Assembly: GCF_008635795.1 (NCBI RefSeq)
Contig: NZ_VWRQ01000021.1
Span: forward strand, 1 to 64,000
Reading direction: 5' to 3'
DNA: 64,000 nucleotides
Source of the DNA: Paenibacillus tepidiphilus
GTDB lineage: Bacteria > Bacillota > Bacilli > Paenibacillales > Paenibacillaceae
Shown: positions 8,169 through 16,058 of the stretch, piece after piece
Layout of the letters: the number at the start of each line of letters is the position of its first letter
How positions within the stretch are numbered: position 1 is the first letter of the stretch
The notes under the pieces: generated by a model
Told to the model about the DNA's origin: nothing
Databases searched by the model: none
What the model saw: the letters and a program-made list of their open reading frames with translations, nothing else
Translations under genes and position numbers: made by a program

Positions 8169-8180
8169 CTACCCGGACCA

Positions 8181-8588
8181 TTACATGAGCAGTGACATTC
8201 CTGAGAAGACCAGCGGTCCGACAACGTTCGGCGGAGCGGCACCGGTGAAGGCGGAAACGGTGAGTCCGTATGCGTAATAGCCGGCTGGAAGGCCGCTGTC
8301 CATATACGAAAAGCTAACCCCGTCGAAGACTTCCGCCGGAATGCCTCCTGCACGTATCGAAAAGATGGCCGCTCCGTTACGGACGATGGTATAAATGCAA
8401 TCGGCACCAGGCGTCCCGCCGGTGTTCTGCAGCCCGACTGTCGCCTGTAGCAGAGCGGACCCTCCCGCGGCCACGTTAAGGCCAAACTGTCCCAGAATCG
8501 TGCTGTTGGGCAATACTTGAACCGAAAATGATGTCGTCTGACTGAAGCTGGACGGAACATTTTTACCGAAATCAATAATCTGCGCCAT
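8181..8588 (-). CDS. Hypothetical surface-type protein, paralogue B
   Basis: The 135-residue protein starts at MAQIIDFGK and is a paralogue of the 134-residue product just upstream. Both share (M)xQ(I/L)(I/V)DF, SFSQ, NSTIL/SSTLL..FGL, GG..LL.AT(V/I)G(L/M)Q, F(D/E)(G/D)V(S/T)FSY(M/V)D and PxGYY.Y...VS, and end (V)VGP..FSG(L)S. The pattern of short beta strands with aromatic and Gly-rich turns suggests a jelly-roll or C1q/TNF-like sandwich, as in some exosporium proteins; that is an inference. The long upstream extension of the frame is ignored because it overlaps the neighbour. Only 7 nt separate the genes. Confidence 0.65.
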   Translation of the reverse strand: MAQIIDFGKNVPSSFSQTTSFSVQVLPNSTILGQFGLNVAAGGSALLQATVGLQNTGGTPGADCIYTIVRNGAAIFSIRAGGIPAEVFDGVSFSYMDSGLPAGYYAYGLTVSAFTGAAPPNVVGPLVFSGMSLLM

Positions 8589-8595
8589 TCTCCGC

Positions 8596-9000
8596 TCACC
8601 CCATCGAGAGTCCCGAGAAATCGGCGGGACCCACCACATTGGCCGCATTCACAGCGGCAGAATTGACCAGCGAGACACTCATGGTGTAACTGTAGTAGCC
8701 TGTGGGAATATTAGTATCCACATAGCTGAAAGTAACGTCCTCAAAATCTCCGGCGCTGCTGATTTGGGTTTGAATTGTAAAAATAGGCGTGCCGTTCCGT
8801 GCCAGTATAAACATCAGGATCGGCGAGCCGCCGACAGACTGCATTCCGATCGTAGCGTTCAGCAGCACATTGCCCCCTTGCGTAACGAACAACCCAAAGT
8901 TGGTAAGCAGCGTACTGGAGGGCGCCGCAGCAACCGGAACGGCGAGCGACTGGCTGAAGCTGTTCACGGTGCTTTTACTGAAATCGACAAGCTGTACCAT
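8596..9000 (-). CDS. Hypothetical surface-type protein, paralogue A
   Basis: The 134-residue protein starts at MVQLVDFSK with GAAGGAGG upstream at the ideal distance; the frame is open further upstream but without an SD. It aligns along its full length with the product at 8181, so the pair is a tandem duplication that has diverged considerably. There is no signal peptide, cysteine or membrane helix. Composition (Ser, Thr, Val, Ala, Gly; beta-rich) suits an extracellular or spore-surface assembly protein. It is divergent from the SGNH hydrolase gene, with about 200 bp between them. Confidence 0.65.
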   Translation of the reverse strand: MVQLVDFSKSTVNSFSQSLAVPVAAAPSSTLLTNFGLFVTQGGNVLLNATIGMQSVGGSPILMFILARNGTPIFTIQTQISSAGDFEDVTFSYVDTNIPTGYYSYTMSVSLVNSAAVNAANVVGPADFSGLSMG

Positions 9001-9199
9001 AACCAAACCTCCTTCATATCGGATAGTGAACTTACAATCAGCATATGGCGGATTGCTGCAGTTGTTTGGACCTTTGTGGCCTGTTTCTTTCGGGGGGAGG
9101 CTGGGCAGTGGCAAAAACCATGACATCTGTGTATAGGCATACCCCTGCCTGCAGCAGTACACTAATAAAACATAGGAATCTTCAGGCAAAGATGAGGCG

Positions 9200-9967
9200 A
9201 TGATAACAATGAATACTTGGACAGAGGGAGCCGGGGCGAAATTTAAAACACTGGTCAGCGGCGATTCCATTTCCAAAGGTGTCATTTACGATGAATCAAG
9301 AAGCAAATATGTTATTCTGGAGGACAATTATGTCTCCTTGCTCCAGGATAAGCTGAAGGGCGGACTGCGCAACACCGCACGGTTCGGCAACACGTTGATG
9401 AAGGGCTTCGGCAATTTGCAGCGGGATGTCGTGAAGGATAAGCCCGATATCGTATTGATTGAATACGGCGGCAATGATTGCGACTTCCACTGGGAAGAGA
9501 TCGCGCTTAATCCCGACGCGGAGCATAATCCGAAAACCGCTTTTCCGAAATTTGAAGCGATGCTCCTGGACATGATTGATTACCTCAAGGGCCAGAATAT
9601 CGTGCCAGTCCTGATGAATCTTCCTCCGCTGAACGCCGACAGCTACTTCAAATGGGTCAGCGGCAGTAATCCGAAGTCGGAGGTCAATATTCTGAAGTGG
9701 CTCGGCAGCGTTACGAAAATCTACTGGTGGCAGGAGAAATACAATTCCACCATCATGAAGGTGGCGGAAAATACCGGAACCCGGCTGATCGATATCCGCA
9801 GTGCGTTCCTGCAGGAACCGGACTTTACCAGACTGATCTGTGTGGACGGCATCCATCCGAACCGTGAAGGACACCGCATTATATACGACAAGGTACTGAG
9901 CTTCATCCGCAGCAGCGAACCGCACCTGCTGCAGGACGGCGGCTTCCACCCTGCTGCAAGGCATTAG
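9200..9967 (+). CDS. SGNH/GDSL-family hydrolase
   Basis: The 255-residue protein has the SGNH blocks: block I SGDSISKG with the nucleophilic Ser (about residue 22), block III IEYGGNDCDF with the Gly-Asn-Asp oxyanion residues, and block V CVDGIHPNREGH with the catalytic Asp and His. There is no signal peptide, so a cytosolic esterase, thioesterase or glycan O-deacetylase is likely. Two ATGs, 9200 and 9209, are possible; the SD GATGAGG suits the second slightly better. It is a single-gene unit ended by the terminator at 10028. Confidence 0.82.
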   Translation: MITMNTWTEGAGAKFKTLVSGDSISKGVIYDESRSKYVILEDNYVSLLQDKLKGGLRNTARFGNTLMKGFGNLQRDVVKDKPDIVLIEYGGNDCDFHWEEIALNPDAEHNPKTAFPKFEAMLLDMIDYLKGQNIVPVLMNLPPLNADSYFKWVSGSNPKSEVNILKWLGSVTKIYWWQEKYNSTIMKVAENTGTRLIDIRSAFLQEPDFTRLICVDGIHPNREGHRIIYDKVLSFIRSSEPHLLQDGGFHPAARH

Positions 9968-10027
9968 CTTAAGGCACGGGCCGCAAGCATTCAGCCTTCC
10001 CTTCAGTCTCACGGCATTGCCGTCCAA

Positions 10028-10060
10028 GCTTCCCGAAAGCAGCATTTCGGGAGGCTTTTT
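10028..10060 (+). terminator. Rho-independent terminator
   Basis: GCTTCCCGAAA pairs with TTTCGGGAGGC (one G-U pair) and is followed by TTTTT. It ends the SGNH hydrolase gene. Confidence 0.88.
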
Positions 10061-10079
10061 GTATTGGTTTATAAACCCG

Positions 10080-11186
10080 TTAGGCTTCCGGCTGCGGCTG
10101 CAGCGATACATATTTGTCGCCGAGCACTTGTTTGAAATACTCACGGTTATAGAGCATGCTGGGATGATTCGGCTGGTAGCACAGCGCTGTTTCGTTGTAG
10201 AGATTGCCCTTCTCCGGATCTCCGATGCGGTCATAACATAACGCCAGCTGCAGATTCGGCAGCCAGGTGTCATAAGCCCCGTTCCACATCCCCATGGACT
10301 CTGCCGGGCGCGGCAGCAGCAGCGCGGTCTCGTACCAGTAGATGGCGGGAGTGTACTGCCCTCGGTCCAGATGCCATGCAGCCAGCCGGCAGCAGAGCTC
10401 CGGCCGGGGCTTGTCATACCGCAGCGCCCGGCAGAGCGCTGCAAATGCCCCGTCAGGGTCGCCCAGCTGCTGGCGGCATTCGGCCAGGCGCAGACAGGCC
10501 TGCAGATTGTCCTCGATCCAGCCCTGGCCCCCGTCCAGAAACCTCTCATAATAAGCGGACGCTTCCGCAGCCAAGCTGTGGTCGCGCAGCTCGTTGGCAT
10601 AATAGAACTGATCACGCGGCGAGAAGCTCTCTCCGGCTTCCTCCCGCTTGCGGTAAATCCGCAGATTGCGGTCCGTATAGGCTTTGTCTTTCTCATGGGT
10701 CACGCTGACATCGCTGCTGTACAGATTGCCGTACACCTCCAGATATTCATGCACGGGACCGATCCAGCGGAAGTTGCAGCTGCGGCGTACAAGCCGGTTG
10801 CGGCGCAGGGAAGTAATCACCTGCCCCTCACTGTCAAAGGCCAGATTGTACTGCATACTGACGCTGTCCACCTCCGGCGGCAGCGTGCGCTTCAGCTCCT
10901 GAAAGCGCGCCTGATCCTCTTCCTTGAGGAAGTCGTCGGCGTCGAACCAGAAGATGTATTCCTTTGTCGCCTTGCTGAAGGCGAAGTTCCGGGCAGCGGA
11001 GAAATCATCAACCCAGGCAAAATCATGGATCACGGCACCGAAGGATGCAGCGATTTCTTTGGTCCGGTCGGTCGAGCCGGTATCGACAATGATAATCTCG
11101 TCGGCGATCCCCTTCATGGATGACAAGCAGCGGGGCAGACTGTTCTCTTCATTGCGGACGATCATGCACAGGCTGATTTCGATCAT
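10080..11186 (-). CDS. Family 2 glycosyltransferase with TPR region
   Basis: The 368-residue protein has an N-terminal GT-A domain (about 1-190): LCMIVRNEENSLPRCLSSM, IIIVDTGSTDRT for nucleotide binding, and the DxD motif in FWFDADDFL. The C-terminal part (about 200-360) consists of TPR-like helices (YYANELRDHSLAAEASAYYERFLDGG, YTPAIYWYETALLL). This architecture is shared with SunS-type and spore or flagellin glycosyltransferases that modify peptides or proteins. Together with the GT4 at 5179 it flanks the surface-protein cluster, which it might glycosylate; this is inference. Confidence 0.85.
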   Translation of the reverse strand: MIEISLCMIVRNEENSLPRCLSSMKGIADEIIIVDTGSTDRTKEIAASFGAVIHDFAWVDDFSAARNFAFSKATKEYIFWFDADDFLKEEDQARFQELKRTLPPEVDSVSMQYNLAFDSEGQVITSLRRNRLVRRSCNFRWIGPVHEYLEVYGNLYSSDVSVTHEKDKAYTDRNLRIYRKREEAGESFSPRDQFYYANELRDHSLAAEASAYYERFLDGGQGWIEDNLQACLRLAECRQQLGDPDGAFAALCRALRYDKPRPELCCRLAAWHLDRGQYTPAIYWYETALLLPRPAESMGMWNGAYDTWLPNLQLALCYDRIGDPEKGNLYNETALCYQPNHPSMLYNREYFKQVLGDKYVSLQPQPEA

Positions 11187-11327
11187 AAGTCCCTTGTTCC
11201 TCCTGAACGCATATTTAGTGCTACTTTATTGATATGCACCTGCTTCCGTAAGGAACTCTTGTACTCACCTACATCCGGCGAGGAACCTGCAGGCCTATCT
11301 TTTTTCCTGCAAAATCACTTGCAGCAA

Positions 11328-11353
11328 GCAACTTTTCTGCGGATGCAAGGGTC
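11328..11353 (+). promoter_or_regulatory. Candidate ECF-sigma autoregulatory promoter
   Basis: GCAAC (ending 11332) and GGTC (11350-11353) are 17 bp apart, matching the CAAC-N16/17-CGTC layout of many ECF promoters. It lies just upstream of the ECF sigma gene. The second sigma operon has the same layout at 48006-48030. Confidence 0.4.
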
Positions 11354-11380
11354 AATAAAGAGTAGAGAAGGAGGAACAGC

Positions 11381-11929
11381 ATGAACAGCAGGCGCAATGA
11401 GACTGCCCTGATGGAACCCGGCGAACTGCAGGCGCTGATGGATACGTACGGGGATGATATCTGGAATTATGCTTATTTTCTCTCCGGCAGCCGTAGCGCC
11501 GCCGACGATATCGCCCAGGAGACCTTTATCCGGGCCTATAAATATATGGGCAGCTTCCGCGGTGACGCCTCCGTCAAGACCTGGCTGCTGCGCATTGCCA
11601 GAGGCCGCTTTCTGACCTTCCGCAGCAGCAGCTTTATCCGCAGGGTGACGCTGCAGGATACTCCGGAGCCAAGCGGCGCAGAACGTTCAGCCGAGGAGGA
11701 GTTTCTGCGGCAATCGCTGCACGGGGATGTATGGGCACTGGTGCTGAGGCTGCCCCGCAAAGACCGCGAGGTGCTGATGCTGCACGCCCATTACGGCATG
11801 TCGATGGAGGAAATGGCAGCCACACTGGGCCTGTCGCTGTCCGCTGTCAAATCAAGACTGCAGCGGGCCCGGCGGAAAGCGGCCCAAGGCTGGGAGAAGG
11901 AGCTGAAGGATGATGGGCAACAGCAATAA
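11381..11929 (+). CDS. ECF RNA polymerase sigma factor
   Basis: The 182-residue protein contains sigma region 2 (about 15-85; AADDIAQETFIRAYKYMGSFRGDASVKTWLLRIAR, with the DDIAQETF core-binding helix) and region 4 (about 115-170; LRLPRKDREVLMLHAHYGMSMEEMAATLGLSLSAVKSRLQRARRK, the -35 helix-turn-helix). No region 3 is present, as is typical for ECF factors. SD AAGGAGGAA precedes the ATG. It overlaps the next gene, its probable anti-sigma factor, by 20 nt. A matching promoter lies upstream, so autoregulation is likely. The inducing signal is not evident. Confidence 0.9.
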   Translation: MNSRRNETALMEPGELQALMDTYGDDIWNYAYFLSGSRSAADDIAQETFIRAYKYMGSFRGDASVKTWLLRIARGRFLTFRSSSFIRRVTLQDTPEPSGAERSAEEEFLRQSLHGDVWALVLRLPRKDREVLMLHAHYGMSMEEMAATLGLSLSAVKSRLQRARRKAAQGWEKELKDDGQQQ

Positions 11930-12908
11930 GGATTGGGAAGAGCAAATGAAGAATAAGCCGTTTGCGGACGGCAGCTTTAGTCCGCAGCTGCAGCAGAATG
12001 TACTGCAGCGGCTGGAGGAAGTACCGCGCAGCCGTTCCCGCCGCTGGGCTTACAGCCTCGCGCTGCTGCCGCTGGCGGCTGTATTGCTGCTGGCCGGCTA
12101 CAGCAGCGGCTGGTTCGGCGCGGTCACGTGGGGGCCGGAGGCAGCGGCACCGCTGCCGGCGGGAACAGCCCCGGCGGCGGAAGGGGGCAGCGACAGTGTA
12201 GCTCCCGTGACGCCGAACCCCGCAGCCGAGCCCCCGCAGCCGCTGGTGGATTTCCCCGCTGCGGAGGGCGGCGCGGGAACGGTGCCGCTGCCCCTCTCCA
12301 CCATTCTCGCGGTTCCGAGCGTGGATGACGGCAGCCAGCCCTCCACAGCCGAGCCGCCGGGGCTGCCGGAGATGACGGACGCGCTGCCAGCCGGCTTGAT
12401 GGGCGAACTGCAGGCGGCGCTCGTATACCACGCCGTTGGCGGCAGCGGCTATCTGCTGCTCGCCCCGAAGGGCTGGCAGGCCTCGGCCGTTATTGGGGCG
12501 AACGGCTCTTACGGAACCACGTTCACAGATCCGGAAAATCCGCAGCAAACCCTGCATTATACCGACAATAACTGGGGCTGCCACGGCTGTGCCGTCGTCA
12601 CGATCGGCAGTTATTTTCCGGGCAAGACAGCATGGGCCGAATCGTACGGCTACAGCATGGAGCCGTTGAACTTTACCCGTCAGGAGGTTCTGGGTCCGGA
12701 GCAGCGGATGGTGCGCTATACTGAAGCAGCTGACGCAGACGGTTATGTGAAAGAAGGTGCTCTCTATTATGAAGAAGGGGAATGGGGCTATCACATCCGC
12801 CGGCTGGAATTCACGCTCTCCCCGGATTCTGTAATGGACGGGACACGCGATACCGTGCTCAGCTTCTTCCAGACTCACCAAGGGGCGCTGCAGCTGCCTG
12901 TGGAATAG
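11910..12908 (+). CDS. Membrane anti-sigma factor-like protein
   Basis: The 332-residue protein has a cytoplasmic N terminus (1-46), one transmembrane helix (about 47-64, YSLALLPLAAVLLLAGY) and a long extracytoplasmic part. After the helix comes a Pro/Ala/Gly-rich linker (70-160), then a folded domain (about 165-330) with a WGCHGCAVV di-cysteine motif, resembling DUF4850-like domains. The position overlapping an ECF sigma gene and the topology indicate an anti-sigma role. No zinc HxxxCxxC motif is present at the N terminus, so it is not a classical ZAS protein. The GC-rich linker is unusually repetitive. Confidence 0.75.
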   Translation: MMGNSNKDWEEQMKNKPFADGSFSPQLQQNVLQRLEEVPRSRSRRWAYSLALLPLAAVLLLAGYSSGWFGAVTWGPEAAAPLPAGTAPAAEGGSDSVAPVTPNPAAEPPQPLVDFPAAEGGAGTVPLPLSTILAVPSVDDGSQPSTAEPPGLPEMTDALPAGLMGELQAALVYHAVGGSGYLLLAPKGWQASAVIGANGSYGTTFTDPENPQQTLHYTDNNWGCHGCAVVTIGSYFPGKTAWAESYGYSMEPLNFTRQEVLGPEQRMVRYTEAADADGYVKEGALYYEEGEWGYHIRRLEFTLSPDSVMDGTRDTVLSFFQTHQGALQLPVE

Positions 12909-13026
12909 CTCATTTTATAGGTGAATTTGCGGACGCTGGAGTCGTTTGGTGTTATAATAGCGGAGAGTTTATTGATGCATCACAGTCAGACTTCAACAAT
13001 CCGTATATTAGAAGGGGACGTTTGCT

Positions 13027-13839
13027 TTGTCAAAAATCATCAAAACGTTAACCATTGCCGGCAGTGACTCCAGCGGAGGCGCGGGCATTCAGGCCGACCT
13101 CAAGACCTTTGAGGAATACGGCACTTACGGGTTCAGCGCGTTGACGACCATCGTAACGATGGACCCGGATAACGGCTGGCACCACAATGTCTACCCGGTC
13201 GATGCGGCAATCGTCGCCGAGCAGCTCAAGACGGTATTCGCCGGCGGTCCGGTCGATGCGATGAAGACCGGGATGCTCGGCAGCGTGGAGATCGTACAGG
13301 TAGCCGAGCAGGCAATCAAAGCCAGCCGGCAGCAAAATGTCGTAATCGACCCGGTTATGGTCTGCAAAGGCGAAGATGAAGTGCTGAATCCGGAGAGCGC
13401 CAACGCAATCCGTGACCTGCTCCTTCCACTCGCCACCGTTGCTACCCCTAACCTGTTCGAGGCCGGCGTGCTCTCCGGACTGGGCAAGCTTAGCAGCATC
13501 GAGGATATGAAAGAAGCCGCCCGCCTGATTCACAAGCTCGGCACGAAGAATGTCGTTGTGAAAGGCGGCAAGGCGCTCGGCGGAGACACGGCCATCGATG
13601 TATTCTTCGACGGCTCCGATTTCACTGTCCTGGAATCGGTCAAGATCGAACCGGCGCATAATCACGGTGCAGGCTGCACCTTCGCCGCCGCAATTACCGG
13701 CGGTCTGGCGAACGGCTTGTCCGTTCACGATGCCGTTGCCAAGGCAAAGGACTTCGTCTCGGCAGCGATCCGTAGCGGCTATGCCTTTAATCAATATGTA
13801 GGCCCTGTCTTCCACGGCGGCTACCGCCTGGAGAACTAG
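13027..13839 (+). CDS. pdxK: Pyridoxine/pyridoxal kinase (ThiD-like ribokinase family)
   Basis: The 270-residue protein begins at TTG with AAGGGGA upstream. It has the ThiD/PdxK family features: LTIAGSDSSGGAGIQADLKTF near the N terminus, VVIDPVMVCKGEDEVL, TPNLFEA, and the anion-hole motif HNHGAGCTFAAAI near the C terminus with catalytic Cys (GAGC). In Bacillus this subgroup phosphorylates pyridoxine, pyridoxal and pyridoxamine to feed PLP salvage. Hydroxymethylpyrimidine kinase activity (ThiD) cannot be excluded, but there is no thiamine gene nearby. Its neighbours have no functional link. Confidence 0.85.
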   Translation: MSKIIKTLTIAGSDSSGGAGIQADLKTFEEYGTYGFSALTTIVTMDPDNGWHHNVYPVDAAIVAEQLKTVFAGGPVDAMKTGMLGSVEIVQVAEQAIKASRQQNVVIDPVMVCKGEDEVLNPESANAIRDLLLPLATVATPNLFEAGVLSGLGKLSSIEDMKEAARLIHKLGTKNVVVKGGKALGGDTAIDVFFDGSDFTVLESVKIEPAHNHGAGCTFAAAITGGLANGLSVHDAVAKAKDFVSAAIRSGYAFNQYVGPVFHGGYRLEN

Positions 13840-13850
13840 GCCCCATCGCC

Positions 13851-13902
13851 AAATAGGAGCTGTCCCCGTAGCCGATGCAATGGCTTGGGGCAGCTCCTAT
13901 TT
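13851..13902. terminator. Terminator of pdxK
   Basis: AAATAGGAGCTG-T-CCCC pairs with GGGG-CAGCTCCTATTT, then GTTG. The long A/U-flanked stem can act in both directions and separates pdxK from the convergent J-like gene. Confidence 0.75.
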
Positions 13903-14022
13903 GTTGCGAGTAGTTAACTTAGCTTCTTAGGCGGATGGTGTTCTCTGCAGGGCGGCTCAGTTATGGACAAACTGCTGCTGCAGCTCTGCGTTGACATTGC
14001 CGGTAGTGCCCAGCTGCGCTTA

Positions 14023-14940
14023 TTATTCCGGGGAGGATTCCCCGGCTATATGTGCGATGAGACCCAGCGCTTTGGCTTTGACTTCATCGTCTGCAAGCAC
14101 ACCGATCAGAATCCGCTGGGTCGCCCGGTTGATCGGCAGCGCCGCCACAAACGGCGAGTCCGTAATATCCACGGCATACAGCACCTCCTGGCCGGTCTCG
14201 GAATTGGTGCCCCATTTCAGCCGGGGATCATCCTTGGCCAGCGTTCCATCCGTCACCAGCTGCTGCAGATCCTGAAAGCCCTCCTGGCCTCCGATCCACT
14301 CCACTGTCTCTTCGTCCAGAATCAGAATATTCGGCCGGTTGGCTGCCAGCTCGACTACAGCCTTCTGCATATAGTTCATATCGAAGCCGGTTGCGCCCTC
14401 TCCGACTTTAGGCAGATAGGTGATAGTCGCGCTCACCCGCTTCCATTCCGGATATTGCTCAATGAAAGCCTGCTCCAAGGGCGCTGTCTCGCCGTCCGGG
14501 TCCTGCACCCCGAAATTGCCGAGGAACATGACTGACGCGTCGAGTGGCGGCAGGGAGGCCAGATATTTTTTATGCTGAATATTGTTATAAATGGCATTAC
14601 CGGCTATGGCCAGTACAATGACTGCAATCACGGAGATAATAACATGCGTCCGGTACAGGCGGAAGAACCGCTCCGTCTTGCTGGCAACGCCCGACAATTT
14701 GCCGTATTTGGCCAAACGCTGCTCCTCGGCTTCAGCAATTTCCTGCTTGTCCAGGGTGTCGAGGATAAACTTGAAGGTTTGGAAATCCTCTTCCGGCGCC
14801 GATCTTTCCTCGTCGTCATTTTTTTTGGAACGCTGCCGTTTGATCAGCAAATCGAATCTCTTGTTAATCTCTTCCCTGGATACGTTTTCAGGCAGTCCCA
14901 AACGTTCATACGCTTGCTTTAATTTGTCGCTCACTTTCAT
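14023..14940 (-). CDS. Membrane protein with degenerate J-like domain and extracytoplasmic domain
   Basis: The 305-residue protein starts with a J-like helical segment (1-70; KLKQAYERLGLPENVSREEINKRFDLLIKRQ) that lacks the HPD tripeptide required to stimulate Hsp70 ATPase. A transmembrane helix follows at about 99-117 (HVIISVIAVIVLAIAGNAIY). The C-terminal 185 residues lie outside and resemble the lobe of an extracellular solute-binding protein (ASVMFLGNFGV, NILILDEETVEWI). SD AGGAG precedes the ATG. The function is unknown; a scaffold or sensor role is possible. It is divergent from the chemoreceptor-like gene at 15143. Confidence 0.65.
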   Translation of the reverse strand: MKVSDKLKQAYERLGLPENVSREEINKRFDLLIKRQRSKKNDDEERSAPEEDFQTFKFILDTLDKQEIAEAEEQRLAKYGKLSGVASKTERFFRLYRTHVIISVIAVIVLAIAGNAIYNNIQHKKYLASLPPLDASVMFLGNFGVQDPDGETAPLEQAFIEQYPEWKRVSATITYLPKVGEGATGFDMNYMQKAVVELAANRPNILILDEETVEWIGGQEGFQDLQQLVTDGTLAKDDPRLKWGTNSETGQEVLYAVDITDSPFVAALPINRATQRILIGVLADDEVKAKALGLIAHIAGESSPE

Positions 14941-15142
14941 TTCTCCTTTTATAAATGATGCCTGTTGGTCCTGTTCTTGGTACTCCCTCTATTCTAACAG
15001 AGATCGCCTCCAATTCTCCACTCTGCCTTGTCTTCACGATTGGCTGCCCGGCCGGAGTAAACATTTCAGCACCTCTGGTCGATAACATATAGATACCTAA
15101 AAATAATAATTAACTAAACTTTAGAAAGAAGGAACCTTCCCC

Positions 15143-15976
15143 ATGAATATCACAGATGTGCTTATTGCCGCTATGCCCTATCTCAAGCAAGCCATTCGCG
15201 AAGACTGCGCGATTTCGTTGTATGACCGTGAGAAGTTTCTGTACTTCTCCAAGAGTGAGTCCCTGCCGCTTGATTTCAAGGCCGGTGACCCGTTGAATGA
15301 TGAGAACAGAGAATTCCGGGATTTGAAGGATGGCGAAGAAAAATCCTATGCTCATTTTCCTGCTGAGCTGTTCGGCATGCCGTTCGACGCCGTGTTCATT
15401 CCGGTCAAGGAAGAGGGTGCAGTCGTTGCCAGTCTAAGCTTGACCTATAGCATGGGCAATCAGGATCAGCTGAGACAGCTGATGGAAGAAGCAGAAGCCA
15501 TCACCGGACGGCTGGTGGACAGCATTCAGCATGTTGCCGCGCATTCCCAGGAGCTGAGCTCCACAACGGAAGAGATTCTCTCCAATACCAAGCAGACCGT
15601 TGAGGACTCCAAAAAAGTCACTGAGGTGGCCAGCTTTATCCGTGAAATCTCCGAGCAGAGCAATCTGCTGGGGCTTAATGCCGCCATTGAAGCGGCGCGT
15701 GTAGGTGAGGCCGGGGCCGGATTCGGCGTTGTCGCCGATGAAATCCGCAAAATGTCCGTACATACCAAAGAAGCAACAGGCCGCATCGAGCAATCGCTTA
15801 AGGTGGTGCAAAGCTCCATGAAGCTGATGGAAAGTGAAGTCGCCGAAATTGCCTCCTCCTCTCTGGAACAGGCTCAGCTGGTCACCGATTTCATGGAGAC
15901 GATTGATCAGCTCAATGCGACCAATCAGAATCTGAAGGCCCTGATCCGCAAAATTATCGAAGTCAACGCGCAGTAA
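15143..15976 (+). CDS. Soluble methyl-accepting chemotaxis-type signal protein
   Basis: The 277-residue protein has no transmembrane helix. Residues 1-100 form a small sensory domain; residues about 120-277 form the coiled-coil MCP signalling region with the conserved hairpin tip EISEQSNLLGLNAAIEAARVGE (about 168-190), which binds CheW/CheA. It belongs to the short cytosolic type like B. subtilis YfmS, which may join receptor arrays and sense an intracellular signal. SD GAAGGAAC precedes the ATG. A second protein of the same architecture is at 37406. No che genes are in the window. Confidence 0.82.
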   Translation: MNITDVLIAAMPYLKQAIREDCAISLYDREKFLYFSKSESLPLDFKAGDPLNDENREFRDLKDGEEKSYAHFPAELFGMPFDAVFIPVKEEGAVVASLSLTYSMGNQDQLRQLMEEAEAITGRLVDSIQHVAAHSQELSSTTEEILSNTKQTVEDSKKVTEVASFIREISEQSNLLGLNAAIEAARVGEAGAGFGVVADEIRKMSVHTKEATGRIEQSLKVVQSSMKLMESEVAEIASSSLEQAQLVTDFMETIDQLNATNQNLKALIRKIIEVNAQ

Positions 15977-16058
15977 GCAGATGGTTGCTGTCCTCCCGGC
16001 AATAGTGGCGGGCCATGTTTCACGGGTGATATAATGGAGCAAATTTGGAGGACGGCGG

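Noticed and set aside
9296..10696. 466-codon minus-strand frame
   Set aside because: It overlaps the SGNH hydrolase antisense and the GT2 gene in another frame, both with clear motifs; its translation has no recognisable domain.
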